Shown: positions 45,058 to 55,478, counted from the stretch's first letter. The stretch: DNA of 64,000 bases from Athripsodes cinereus (GCA_947579605.1 OX388310.1:2046001-2110000), one strand, 5' to 3'. The notes: a model not told the origin generated them from the letters alone. Program-made: numbers and translations.

Positions 45058-45235
45058 TATTTTATTTTATTTTTATTTATTCAAAACCAGTTACACACTT
45101 CAGACAACACATACAAATAAATACAAACAATTATAATCATTACAAGAGACCATGCATTGCCCAATTTAAAAGTGTATACAAATTAACTATTTGATATATT
45201 TCATTAGCCCATAAGGTTGTCATGTAATATAAAAA
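45058..45235 (-). repeat. LINE or SINE 3' end (tail type 2)
   Basis: The minus strand ends in an AATAAAATAAAAT tail (left). Landmarks GACAACACATACAAATAAAT, GCATTGCCCAATTTAAAAGTG and GCCCATAAGGTTGTCATGT recur inverted at 57225-57400. Confidence 0.55.
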
Positions 45236-46541
45236 AAGAACAAACAATAATAAAAATATTAGAGATAAAGCATTAATCCTAAAACAAACAGTAATCACCA
45301 TCAATCAATTCAATACTGGATCAATACACAAACATACAAGAATAATAAGAACATAACAACACATTACAAATCAAATATAAAATTATGATAGTCATGTTAA
45401 CATCAATCGAGCACAGCAAGTAAGGGAAAGGGAAGGGAGGAAACTCATCGTAATGCAGAAGGATAGTCGCATCAAAAAACAATTTTAGATTATTAATCCT
45501 GCACATCATCTCGTAATTTGCGCAGTATAGACATCTTGAAGCCATTAGGGCTGAGAGCGAACATGTCAATGTCACAAAATTATTCACACTTATAATAAAA
45601 GTTTGTTGAAACATGCTTTCGATAAAGTGATAATCAAATCTTATTTTTTGATGGGGAATTTATTTTTATTGCTATCGATGTTTTGAGGTGAGTTGCGTGC
45701 TCGATACATATTTAATCTGAGATAAAGATCGAGATTAAAGAAATATTTGTAAATAAAAAAAGTAAAATTACAGACGTCAATTGTTTTATATGTGAGATTT
45801 TACGAACACCTGCTCCTGCCCTGTACAGGACATTAGATGGAAGAGTGGGACACTTATTTTTTACCTTACAAACCGCGGATTAATAGTTTATGGCATTACT
45901 GTAAAGATGATAATATTAAATTTAATGTCTAATACACAAGGTGTTACGTCTATCAGCCTATTACAGGACATTCTTAAACTTGTTCTATTCTAAAAACTCA
46001 AAAAAAATCAGTTTATACGTTTTAAGAATGTTAAAATCTTTTTTTTGCGTATAATGAATGTAAACAAAAAAACGCATGTTTCATAAATAAATTTAAAAAA
46101 AATTCTCTGCATAACGAATGTTTAGAATCTTTGTTTTCAGTTGGAATAATGTATGTATGCAAAGACAGGCGCGGATTCAATAGTAGCAGACAGACAATAA
46201 TAATAATAATAATAACGACAACAATATGTAAAAATTGTAAATTGCTTTATAAATGAATATTCATGGGCGGAATAAAATGTCACCTAGTTTAATTCGATAC
46301 GTGCAGTGGCTCAACATATGTATTTTTATACATATGTTGAGAATATTTAATTATTAGAATATTTTGTCTATCTCGATTCGAAAACCACGTTTACAGAATG
46401 TAACAGCATTGTGCGAAATCTAATCGGAATATTTATTGAGAAAGGCGTCCCAACGCTTACGAATTGGCTCTGGGCTGGCTTAAGTAATCTTATTTCATAA
46501 ATCAAATGTTTTTGTGTTAACACTTTGGAAATTCATTATAG
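45236..46541. other. Non-coding stretch
   Basis: 45800-45890 is a worn family-U piece. 46199-46215 is an AAT run. 46365-46490 is a family-D copy (AAACCACGTTTACAGAATG, CGTCCCAACGCTTACGAATT, TGGGCTGGCTTAAG). No gene supported. Confidence 0.4.
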
Positions 46542-46745
46542 TTAAAATGATTTTAAAACACTGTATAATTTCCAAATTAAATTTATTCACCTCAAACGTT
46601 TTCGCCAAGGCTTCTACTTGGCATCATCAGGAGGACTCATCATCATCAGAGTCCTCCTGATGATGCCAAGTAGAAGCCTTGGCGAAAACGTTTGAGGTGA
46701 ATAAATTTAATTTGGAAATTATACAGTGTTTTAAAATCATTTTAA
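46542..46745. repeat. Near-perfect 97-bp-arm palindrome carrying two opposed hammerhead-like motifs
   Basis: Arms 46542-46638 and 46649-46745 are symmetric about 46643.5 with no insertion or deletion and a 10-base spacer (ATCATCATCA). Each arm carries an identical ribozyme-like core, so both strands encode one. The outer ends read TTTTAAAACACTGT and the inverse, the end shared with the other palindromes. Confidence 0.85.
46653..46697 (+). ncRNA. Hammerhead-like ribozyme motif (mirror copy on minus strand at 46590-46634)
   Basis: CCUC (46653-46656) / core CUGAUGA (46657-46663) / U / stem II GCCAAG-CUUGGC (46665-46670 with 46678-46683) / GAA (46684-46686) / stem III AA-CG-UU (46687-46692) / U at 46693, predicted cleavage base / GAGG (46694-46697), pairing CCUC. 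All conserved core bases of a hammerhead are present, with one extra U before stem II. In the palindrome the core competes with full-length arm pairing. Confidence 0.6.
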
Positions 46746-47784
46746 TAATAATAATAAAAATCCCATTTCTTTAAGAGGGAAAAGGAATATAAAATCCGAA
46801 ATAGTACTAAACCAGCGACAATATTACACTGTCAATTTTTGTTGGAACTCTCTTACTAAACACACAGTCTTCAGAACTCGACACAATCGTTGTGTTCCTT
46901 AGACGTTCGCGTTTTCTTACACACGTTCTTTGAAACAAACATAATCTTTGCAATTTTTGTTCTTTTACCAACTTTTTATGCAGCATAAAGTGGTACTCAT
47001 ACTTATGTAAGCTTTTTGTCTCCTAGTAGCTTAATTGGACAAAGCACACTTCACGATAAAGATTGGTTGGGGGCTCAAGATACGTCAAGGGCACTACCAA
47101 ATAAGATGGCGTTGTCTTTTCTAAGCCTCATATATGATAGTTCTACTTTACTACTATTATTTGAGGGGAGCTGCAAGAGAGGTCGTTGCTTTCTGGGAGG
47201 GAATGGGAGTGTAGATGTGGATTTGGTGTTTTTATTGTTTGTCGTTGCTGACCGACACGAAAAGAAGAAGAAGATTACTATTATGAACTACTGTACCATC
47301 ACGGAATATTCTAATTGTGGTGCAGCCAGCAGATCAATTACATATAATTAATATGCATGCTATTCAGAAAGAATGAGAGTTTTATGTTCTAAATTTTCAT
47401 TTTTTTTGTCGTCCTTGCATAATTAACTTGCTCGAAAACAAGTTCTTTTCTATCTTCTTGGTATCGGCATCATGACATTTCCCACAAGTAGGATAAATAG
47501 TAAGATTCCTTCAACCAAAGCAAATTGAAAGGTAGTTTTGTAACACCAATGTGTTGTATAATTGGTAGTACGATCAACGTTACCGACTCGGTAATACAAA
47601 CGATACATCCTTATCCCACGAGAGATATACCTAGTATTAGCCTAGTATAAAGTCGTACTACTTTTTAATAGTATTTTCGTTGCAGTCCATCTATCGATTT
47701 GCGTAGTTAATTTCATCAAAGCTTTGAACCCGGCTATGGTCAGAAAATACGAATTTAATTGGAAAAAAAACAGTAAGCATAGAC
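46746..47784. other. Non-coding stretch
   Basis: 47285-47350 is a family-U fragment (TACCATCACGGAATATTC, GGTGCAGCCAGCAGATCA) and 47465-47515 another scrap. The 111-codon frame at 47016-47351 runs into this repeat and is not considered a gene. Confidence 0.4.
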
Positions 47785-48030
47785 AGTGCGACGCGAAGGA
47801 AACGCTCTTGCCTTTGAGTCACTAGATCCCGGATTCGATTTCTGGTCAGGACAAAATAGAGAATGACTTTTTTGAATAAAATTTTTTGGTCTGGGTGTTA
47901 AACGTACCTACCTAGGTACTTGTATTTGGTATATTGTATAGCTACCTATATCGTCGGGTTAGTACCCATAATACAAGATTCTTTTCTATTAGTTTGCAAC
48001 TATCTCTGTCTCAATTGTTTTATACATGTT
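47785..48030 (+). repeat. tRNA-derived SINE (family 1), worn full-length copy
   Basis: Head with CTTGCCTTTGAGTCACTAG and B-box-like GGATTCGATTTC, body GGTCTGGGTGTTAAACG, GTTAGTACCCATAATACAAG, and an end resembling GCAACTATCTCTGTCTCAA. Confidence 0.65.
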
Positions 48031-48659
48031 ATCTTTCTTATGATGTGATGTATTGTTTTATGTTATTATAAGCAAACTTTTTACATAAACACGGTTAAAC
48101 CGTGTAAATATTCTTTTATATTAGGTATTTATTTGCGCACTTGTTTATCCTTTCCGCAGAAAAACGCAAGAGGTTGAGTTTGACGTGGTGGCGCTGCTTG
48201 TAGGTGAAAAAAATGTTGCTAGCTGGAGCTTGAAAACCTTGAAGAACTTTGGAAACCTCATTTCAGATGTTTTCACACAAGCACTAATGTACGAGTATCT
48301 GATACAATACAATACAATCGGGAGGGATATTTTTATACTAGAAATTAGTTTGCTCTATTACTTGACTGTTTTTAACAATACATTTTACAGAATAAATGAA
48401 CAAACGAGTACATACATGTATTTACAAACAGACTAAAATAGTTTTAGAGATTAAATGTTTTATACATTGTCAATAGTTTCAAATAGTCGAGCACAAATTA
48501 CCATACGATATTATGTACATAATAAAAAAAAACTCATGTGCAAAATAATGAAAACAAATTGTCAATCGATACGGATTGTGTGGATCCAACAATATTTTAT
48601 GCCACATCAGTCTCAAACTGAAGTTATTCATGTAACTCCAAACATGTGTTTTTTAGTAA

Positions 48660-48935
48660 ATATTTTTTATTATAATTCTTCTTTATTTTGTGGAGCACCT
48701 GGCAAAGAATTGGTCTCCCACTCTTTTCCGTAAGATTTTGAGTATCCTGTAAAATGAAGGTGTTCGAAAAACTAACACATTTTACATCGCTATTCTTCGC
48801 GAAAAACTAACACATTCAGCGATAGTGTTTGCCACCCATCCTGAATGCTATTTTTTTTATTGGCATAAAAGGACAGTTTGCCTGTTTATTTCATGCAGTT
48901 GATCTGCTGGCTACCCTACTTGTGGGATATTGCTT
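48660..48935 (-). repeat. Unclassified dispersed repeat (family U), longest copy
   Basis: Contains in order TGGAGCACCTGGCAAAGAAT, CCACTCTTTTCCGTAAG, a GAAAAACTAACACATT segment repeated twice (48766-48816), CCACCCATCCTGAATG, TATTGGCATAAAAGGACAG and CTGGCTACCCTACTTGTGGG. No long frame. It defines how the other family-U pieces fit together. Confidence 0.6.
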
Positions 48936-49727
48936 ATATATTTGTATCTTATATGTCTTTCATCTGTTGTGTACCATATTGAACTAAATAAATTAATAAA
49001 TAGATTATTTGTTGAAAATACGATGATTGCATATATAGGAAAATATTTTAATATTTTTTCTACAACTATCACGAAGGTTTCTTTAATTATGAATTTTCAC
49101 TTCAAGAATTATTAATTAAAATGCTGTCATAACCGCTTTGCTTCCATCACTATAAAATTAAAAATATTACTCATTTTTCAAACAATTAAAATAGCGCCAG
49201 CCATTGCATGTTAAATTAAAAGACAGTTAATTATTGAAAAATGTTTAGTTTAAAGACATTATCCCCGCTGTGCAGTATAAACAATGACTGGGATTTTTCT
49301 TATAATTTATGTTAACATAATATGAATGTCAAATTACCTGCAATACTGAATTTTATGAAAAATTACTTCTTAGATTTTTTTAAGATTAATTTAGATTTTA
49401 AATATTATAAATCTTAATATATCCCCAGACACCGTCTTATGTTAACAGGTATATTATTTCATGAAGGTGGAGTCAGTCGGCAGCGGGTGGAATCGAACAC
49501 GGGTCTCTCGCCAATTCAACTTATGGCTTTATGTTATGGCTGAATGTTTAACTCTTAAATTTACATATATAATCTAATACATTGGTTAATTGTATAAGTA
49601 ACATTGAGCACTGCTTAATTATGAGGGGTCAAATATCTAATAAATGTGGGTTTTTTCAGTAATAAGGTGTGTATATAATATTATGAAGTTGTAAATTTTA
49701 CTTAAATAAAGAAATATTTGAATTTGA
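48936..49727. other. Non-coding AT-rich stretch
   Basis: A B-box-like GGTGGAATCGAACACGG near 49485 may be a scrap of a tRNA-derived SINE (minus). Nothing else recognised. Confidence 0.35.
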
Positions 49728-49925
49728 ATGAACAATCCATTGGATTGGTCTGCAACGAGTTTGGATTTTCTTCTTCATTCTTTCCTATTCTCAGCCAGTC
49801 TCTTCAGCTCTACGTATAAGCCACAGTTCATGTCCCTCTCAAAGAGTTATATTCAGTCAGCCAGTCTCTTCAGCTCTACGTATGAGCCACAGTTCATGTC
49901 CCTCTCACAGCGTAAGATTACATAC
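49728..49925 (-). pseudogene. RTE-type LINE 3' end with internal 66-bp duplication
   Basis: The minus strand matches the last about 45 codons of the LINE at 33.7-36.5 kb (GGGACATGAACTGTGGC, GAAGAGACTGGCTGAGAATAG, GTTGCAGACCAATCCAATGG). CAGCCAGTCTCTTCAGCTCT occurs at 49792 and again at 49858, so a 66-bp segment is duplicated. Confidence 0.75.
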
Positions 49926-50409
49926 GTCACAGGGTAACGTAATCTTTATATGATAATTGCATGTGTTAAATTTAAATAATATAATATAACCTCATACAAT
50001 GTGAAAATAACATCGATGAACATTATTTGTTATTTTATTAATCTTCGCTAGCATCACATTATAAACCAATACAATGCACCTCAACCATCTTGATAGTCAC
50101 TCAAATAATGACACATGTCACTGCTGGTATAACGTGACAGAAGATTATAATCTTATGTTATACCTGTTTATAATAATGTGAAAATACAAATTGTTGCTAT
50201 ATTCATATTGACGTTACAACGGAAAACTTCAGTGACTAAAATGTCAACTTGTCAAAGGTTTAGATTGCAAAACATGTTTAATTTAAAATTATATTCTGCG
50301 TGATTTTAGATAATGTAGATTGTTGTCGATCAAATCACAATGTACATAACATTATAGTATTATGAGATATCCAAAGAGTTGAATTGAAGTTTTTGTATAA
50401 ATAAAAATA

Positions 50410-50600
50410 AAATTAAATTAAAACTGTGTTTCACAAATGTGCACGTATACAACTTATACCACAGAGACGCCTAACGCTTTCACCAACGAATAAGCATCGT
50501 CAGTTCTGAGTACAAAACTATGTATAACTTTAGTCTCAACCCTGACAATGCCAATTTGTTAGTGAAAGTGCAAATAAATTAATAATAAAACATTTCATTT
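50410..50600. repeat. Element with opposed hammerhead-like motifs
   Basis: The minus strand has CUGACGA (50503-50497), UGCUUAUUCGUUGGU and GAAAGCG (from 50481). The plus strand has CUGACAA (50542-50548), UGCCAAUUUGUUAGU and GAAAGUGC (50564-50571). The two are inverted relatives about a centre near 50523. The left end AAAACTGTGTTTCAC resembles the shared palindrome end. Confidence 0.5.
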
Positions 50601-51291
50601 CTATGTAATGCAATATTTAAAAAAAAAATAGGCGTTGTTTAATTTTAAATATTTTTTAACTGACTATTTCTTATTTTAATTCCAACTAGCTGACCCAGCG
50701 AACTTCGTATCGCCTAAGAATCAATGAACGATTAATATTTTTATTCTCTTTACAAACTCCCGTAACTGTCCAAGTGTGTCATCGTATTATGTAAAAAAAT
50801 AAAATTCATTTATGTTGAACAATTTATACTTAACTCAGATTTGTTTATAAATTATCTGCTATACGTTATATAATTATGTACTAATTTATTTTTTTAGGTA
50901 GATACCTATTCATTTTAAATTCATAAAATATCTTTCCATGATTTTTTCTAAATTGAAACTTCAGAACCACATTATGTTAAATTTAACAAATTGTATGGAT
51001 AACGATTATACAATTTAAAAATGTATACAAAAATTATTCTTTAAATAGGCCAATCAATTTTGTATAATTCTCCATATTGCATTTTTTATTGAAATTAAAA
51101 ATGTATGGCATAAATAATTTTATTTCGTAATTTTTCTTTCCGTAAATTTGTAAGATATTTTAATACCCTAACACCACTTTCTTTTATTTGAATACTGATC
51201 GATTTGATGAATATTGATGAATGATCGAAATATGATTGAATATCGATTTGAATAAAAAATTCTAAGGAAAACTTTTTTTCTATTGTTTCAG
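50601..51291. other. AT-rich region upstream of the delta-sarcoglycan exon
   Basis: Part of the intron that precedes the exon at 51292. It ends in a pyrimidine tract and TTGTTTCAG acceptor. No N-terminal exon was recognised in it. Confidence 0.5.
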
Positions 51292-51514
51292 AATCCCATA
51301 CAGTGACACCGCGAAACGGAACAACACGAACCACACGAAGAAATCCGAATCATCGTTTTTGAGTGCCCAACGTCACAGGGAATATAATTTCAAAGTGGGA
51401 ATATATGGCTGGAGGAAGAGGTGCCTTTACCTTTTGATACTTGGCCTTATGGTCATGATGATCATTAACTTAGCTCTAACACTTTGGGTTCTGAAGGTCA
51501 TGGACTTTAATCTG
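51292..51514 (+). CDS. Sgcd: Delta-sarcoglycan exon: cytoplasmic part and membrane segment
   Basis: Acceptor TTGTTTCAG before 51292 and donor GTAAGA after 51514. The first base completes a codon begun in the previous exon. It encodes [20 protein letters not shown] and the transmembrane helix, ending VMDFNL in phase 0. Confidence 0.9.
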
Positions 51515-54500
51515 GTAAGATTTTTTTTTACTTCGCGTATAAAGCTTCATAAAAATATTATAGTATTCTTTTCATAAAAGTAGGTATGTCGGATGACTTT
51601 TTCGGCACTGTTTAATAGAACATCCATTTAAAGAGCGCAGGAAACTATGTTTGAAAAGTGATCATTTATTTTACCTTGAAAATGGAGCCAGCATGTGCGG
51701 TAAAACGTCGGTACAATAAAACCAAACATGAACTACCCGAAATAACTCCGTATCAGGATGAGTGGTAAACCTCAACACTGAAATTAAGATGTAAATGTCT
51801 TTATTCTTTGAACAACTGCCTTTCACTGAACACTCGAAAACTAACGGAAAAGAGTGGAAGATCAATTCTTTGACGAGTGCTCCAAGGCTAAATTTAAAAA
51901 TAAAAAAAAAAAACTTATTCAAATTTCCTAATTGGATATCCAAATTGAAGACATCGCTCATCCAACATAGTTTCCCGCGACCCTAAAATGGATACTTAAT
52001 TAAACGGTGCCAAATAAATCACCAGGTATACATGTAGGAACATACATATTGTATAGTGTATATAACGCAAAATATTTAGGTTATCAAGGATAACATTTTT
52101 CGAAATTCTGGTTTAGGATGGAATGGGACAATTGAAAGTTGTGCCAGGAGGTCTTCAGCTCCTGGGACAAGCGATGGCAATGGATTCACTGTACGCATCA
52201 AGTATCAGATCGAGAAGAGGACAACCAATTACATTAGAATCTTCTAGGAACTTTACCATTAACACTAGGAGTAAAGATGGCTATTTGGAGAATCAATTAT
52301 TTTTAGGTAAGCAGATCTTCTAGACAAACCGCATTTGACCGTGTGATTATGCGTTATTGTTGCGGTTATTGTCGAAAAGTTTGTTAGTAGTCGATTGCCA
52401 AGTGCGGTTTGTCTAGAAAGTCTGGTCTTTCATATTATATATAATTTTATTACCATCAAAATAAAAAGTTCACATGCATGTTTACAAAGTATCTTTACCA
52501 AAAGGTGGGCTTCTCCCATGAAGATTTCTTCCAGCTAACCCGGAAAATACCAAATAAGTTAATATAGAAAATAGGAAAAACATATGAATAAAAAGATAGG
52601 AGAATAAAAATGAATAGTAAATAATATATACCTAATACTAAATAAATAATAAACATATTTGAAATTTATGTAAATAAGATAAAAAAAATTAATAAGTAAT
52701 AAAGCACACATATGACAATAATAGAAAGAGGAAGGGAATAGAAGAAGAGCTGAGGATCTGTTCGGCGTAATTATTTACGCGAAAAAAAGCACAATATCAT
52801 TTATTTCAAAAAAGATTTTGAAAAATGTACAAGAAGATTAGCGAACGTTATTTTTTTATAGAAATTATTCATTGACAGATAATGTAGTGATGTGACTTGC
52901 GGAGGCATTGCAGGAATATAATATACCCAAGCTCAAAATTCAATCAATTTTTACCCAAGAAAGTAATATAGGTGCGATTGTGTGCGATATTTGGACAAAT
53001 TTATGACTTGGTGTTAAATCTAAGCTACTGGTTGTTTTCTGTGAAATCAGAGACTAGATTCTGAAATCAGTTTTGTAATATACTTTTCATCATATGAGAT
53101 AAAATACTGTTATCTAAGATGATTTGCTTTTTTCTGCAGGTAGTGAGAAATTAGAGTGCTTAGCAAGTAATTTTAAGATATATGATCCAAAAGGAGGCAC
53201 AATATTCTCAGCTGATTCGCACGAAGTTGTTATCGGAGTGGAAACTTTGAGAGCAAATGGTGCTGGAGGAGTGTCATTATCAGGATCTCTTCAAACACCT
53301 ATTGTCAGAGCATCTTCTGGAAGCCAACTCTTGTAAGTCTCATAAATAACTCATTATTATAATTTAAATTTCCTTAGTTTTTTAAAGATACACCTATCTG
53401 GGTTTTGTTATAAACCCAAATACACCTTTCACACTAAGCTACAAGCTTGTGCCGTGAAAGGGGAGTTTGCCGGCACCTGAGATCGAACCACGGATCCCTT
53501 TCATAGCTGAACTTTGCTCTTTCTTAACATAATAAATAAGCGTCATAATGTACAGAAAATTGAGGAATCTAGGAATGAAACGTTGGAGGAGTTTTTAAAT
53601 CTAAAAAAAATTACACGTTTTCCAATTTTTTTCCAAAGGTTGGAATCTCCCACGAGATCTTTGGAAGTGAAAGCTGCCCAGACAATAAAACTGGAGTCGA
53701 GAGCAGGAGATATCACGGCTTCCTGTTTAACTGGATTAAGACTTCAATCGACTGCTGGATCGGTAAGATTATTATTGAAATAGAATTTCCAAAATCGATA
53801 ACATTTCAGGAGCCTACTCGTAAATCGGATTGCTTTTCATTCACATCATCTCCATGGTAACAACGGAATTTACTAATGTTACACCGTTGTTACCATGGAG
53901 ATAATACTGTTAAAATGAAGATAATGTAGCGTAGTTTACGCTAATCCGGATAAGGCTCCTGTTCACCACGCATCACGGAGGGAATTTTTATTATCTGTGG
54001 TATCAGTTCTGTATCTTTTGTGCTCCAAGGGACATTAAGGGTTGTAAATTAGGGATGGATTTTGTTGGAGGGAGTCTATGAGGCAAATCCTGAGCCCTCC
54101 CTTTAATTTTTTTTTTATTTTTCGTTGAGTCTGGATGAAATAGGAGCTCAGCTCTTAAAACATCCAGGGAAAAGTGGTTAGAAACCCTTAATGTTAATGT
54201 ATCTTTCGTGCTAAAAAAATGTTTTTTAGTAAGGACAATTAACAGATTTTCAAAAGCCACGGCTCTCATTGTCAGACAAATGTAAAAAGCGGAAGCTTTT
54301 GAAAGCTTGCTGACAAATAATCACCAGTGGAATTACCATATACATTAATTATATATTTTTTCATTAGAATTTTTGGATAGATTTAACTAAAATGGAGTTC
54401 CACAAAGTTCAATACGAACCATTTGATAAATTATATAATATTTTGTTTCATTTCAACTTGTAGCAAGAGCCGTCGGTCAGTAGATTAAACTTTGTCAATT

Positions 54501-54714
54501 TAATTTCTGCTTTTTACAGATAAAATTGGAAGCAGCAAGCGTCTTCATGCCCAAACTAAAATCAGCACTGCCTTTGTCACCAACATCATCACACTCTAGA
54601 GATCCACATCATCATGACATCTATCAACTTTGTGCATGCGCAAACGGGAAACTATTTTTGGCTTCACCACACGGCGTGTGCGCAGCTAAAGAGGACAGTT
54701 ATATCTGCCGATGA
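51292..54714 (+). CDS. Sgcd: Delta-sarcoglycan (gamma/delta type), last five coding exons
   Basis: Spliced exons 51292-51514, 52117-52306, 53140-53332, 53639-53762 and 54520-54714 give a continuous frame of about 307 residues. Features in order: a short basic cytoplasmic part, [11 protein letters not shown] just before a single membrane segment ([20 protein letters not shown]), DGMGQL at the start of the extracellular part, [16 protein letters not shown], and a C-terminal cysteine cluster ([15 protein letters not shown]). These are signature segments of vertebrate and insect gamma/delta-sarcoglycans, type II membrane proteins of the dystrophin-associated complex that anchors the muscle membrane. 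All introns have GT-AG ends. The first exon starts in mid-codon, so at least one N-terminal exon lies upstream and was not found. Assignment as the single insect delta-type gene is from family knowledge. Confidence 0.93.
51765..51890 (+). repeat. Family U fragment in a delta-sarcoglycan intron
   Basis: GTGGTAAACCTCAACACTG, GAACACTCGAAAACTAACGG, AAAAGAGTGGAAGATCAATTC match the 3' half of family U, inside the 51515-52116 intron. Confidence 0.6.
52117..52306 (+). CDS. Sgcd: Delta-sarcoglycan exon: start of extracellular domain
   Basis: Acceptor TGGTTTAG, donor GTAAGC. Encodes [20 protein letters not shown], then [20 protein letters not shown] with an NFT glycosylation sequon, ending one base into a Gly codon. 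Confidence 0.9.
52320..52416. mobile_element. Small MITE just after a splice donor
   Basis: CTAGACAAACCGCA (52320-52333) is inverted as TGCGGTTTGTCTAG (52403-52416), 97 bp in all. It starts 13 bases after the donor of the exon ending at 52306, yet the GTAAGC donor is intact. Confidence 0.7.
53140..53332 (+). CDS. Sgcd: Delta-sarcoglycan exon: extracellular domain
   Basis: Acceptor TTTTTTCTGCAG, donor GTAAGT. Encodes [39 protein letters not shown] and [15 protein letters not shown]. It ends two bases into a Leu codon. Confidence 0.9.
53375..53505 (-). repeat. tRNA-derived SINE (family 2) in a delta-sarcoglycan intron
   Basis: Reverse complement of family 2: GATCCGTGGTTCGATCTCAG head, GGTGCCGGCAAACTCCCC, TTTATAACAAAACCCAGATA end. 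It fills nearly half of the 306-base intron 53333-53638. Confidence 0.7.
53639..53762 (+). CDS. Sgcd: Delta-sarcoglycan exon: SPTRSL segment
   Basis: Acceptor TTTTTTCCAAAG, donor GTAAGA. Encodes [20 protein letters not shown] then [20 protein letters not shown], in phase 0 at the end. Confidence 0.9.
53807..53961. mobile_element. MITE with CAGGAGCC termini in a delta-sarcoglycan intron
   Basis: CAGGAGCC (53807) is inverted as GGCTCCTG (ending 53961), with further inverted blocks TCCATGGTAACAACGG and CCGTTGTTACCATGGA near the centre. 155 bp, no coding content. Confidence 0.7.
54520..54714 (+). CDS. Sgcd: Delta-sarcoglycan terminal exon with cysteine cluster
   Basis: Acceptor GCTTTTTACAG. Encodes [20 protein letters not shown], then [18 protein letters not shown] and DSYICR, then TGA at 54712-54714. 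The spacing of the last cysteines matches the family's EGF-like cluster. Confidence 0.92.
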   Translation: MKLEAASVFMPKLKSALPLSPTSSHSRDPHHHDIYQLCACANGKLFLASPHGVCAAKEDSYICR

Positions 54715-54934
54715 TCGAGACTCATTTTAGAAACAAATGCGTACAACTTTTTACTAAAGGAATATAGTTTTAGTAAGTTCGTTATTGTTTCATTTGATAA
54801 ATAAGACTTCTTATTTAATTTTAAGGTGAGGTTTTATATATTTGTTAGTAAAAGCATTTCTATAAGTATTTAAACTATTCGATGGTTTAATTTCTACAAA
54901 AGTTTATCCAGTAGTACCCGACACGAAAATGTTT

Positions 54935-55055
54935 ATTAATCAGATACCTCAATTGGATAATCATGTTTACACAATAAAACATTGTACAAAATCTAATCGG
55001 AAGAAGTTTAAAAGGTGTCCCAACTCTAACAAATTGGCTCTAGGCTGGCTTGAAT
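54935..55055 (+). repeat. Dispersed repeat (family D), left member of an inverted pair
   Basis: TCATGTTTACACAATAAAAC, CAAAATCTAATCGGAAGAAG, TGTCCCAACTCTAACAAATT and GGCTCTAGGCTGGCTTGAA. The inverted member is at 55381-55478; the 325 bases between have a GATCTCCCGTCTAGCG stretch but no gene. Confidence 0.6.
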
Positions 55056-55380
55056 ATAATAGTCTGAGGTTAAAAACCCTATTGTTCGGGAGGTGTTATG
55101 ATTCTTAAATGGGCCCTTGCGATGGTTTTTCCACAAAACGGCGCATCATAAATAAGTTGTCTAGTTACTATTATTATTAAATGCTTAACTTTTGTTTACC
55201 ATGTACAATGTTCACCAATTCCGTCATTCTCACTATCACGATGTAACCTCTACCAATCGAGAAATATTTTATCCAAACCAAAGAAGCAATTTTTTTCTGG
55301 GATCTCATGTTTCAGATCTCAAATGGATCGAGATCTCCCGTCTAGCGATAGATAGCGACGAAACTCCGAAAAAAATCACT

Positions 55381-55478
55381 TAAGCCAGCCTAGAGCCAAT
55401 TCGTATGCGTTTGTCACATTTTCCGATTAGATTTTGCACAACTTTATATTGTATAAACATGGTTCTCCATGTTTGATT
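55381..55478 (-). repeat. Dispersed repeat (family D), right member of an inverted pair
   Basis: Reverse complement of the family: TAAGCCAGCCTAGAGCCAAT, CCGATTAGATTTTGCACAAC, TGTATAAACATGG. Confidence 0.6.

Noticed and set aside
47016..47351. 111-codon plus-strand frame
   Set aside because: Runs into a family-U repeat; no domain, no conserved start context.
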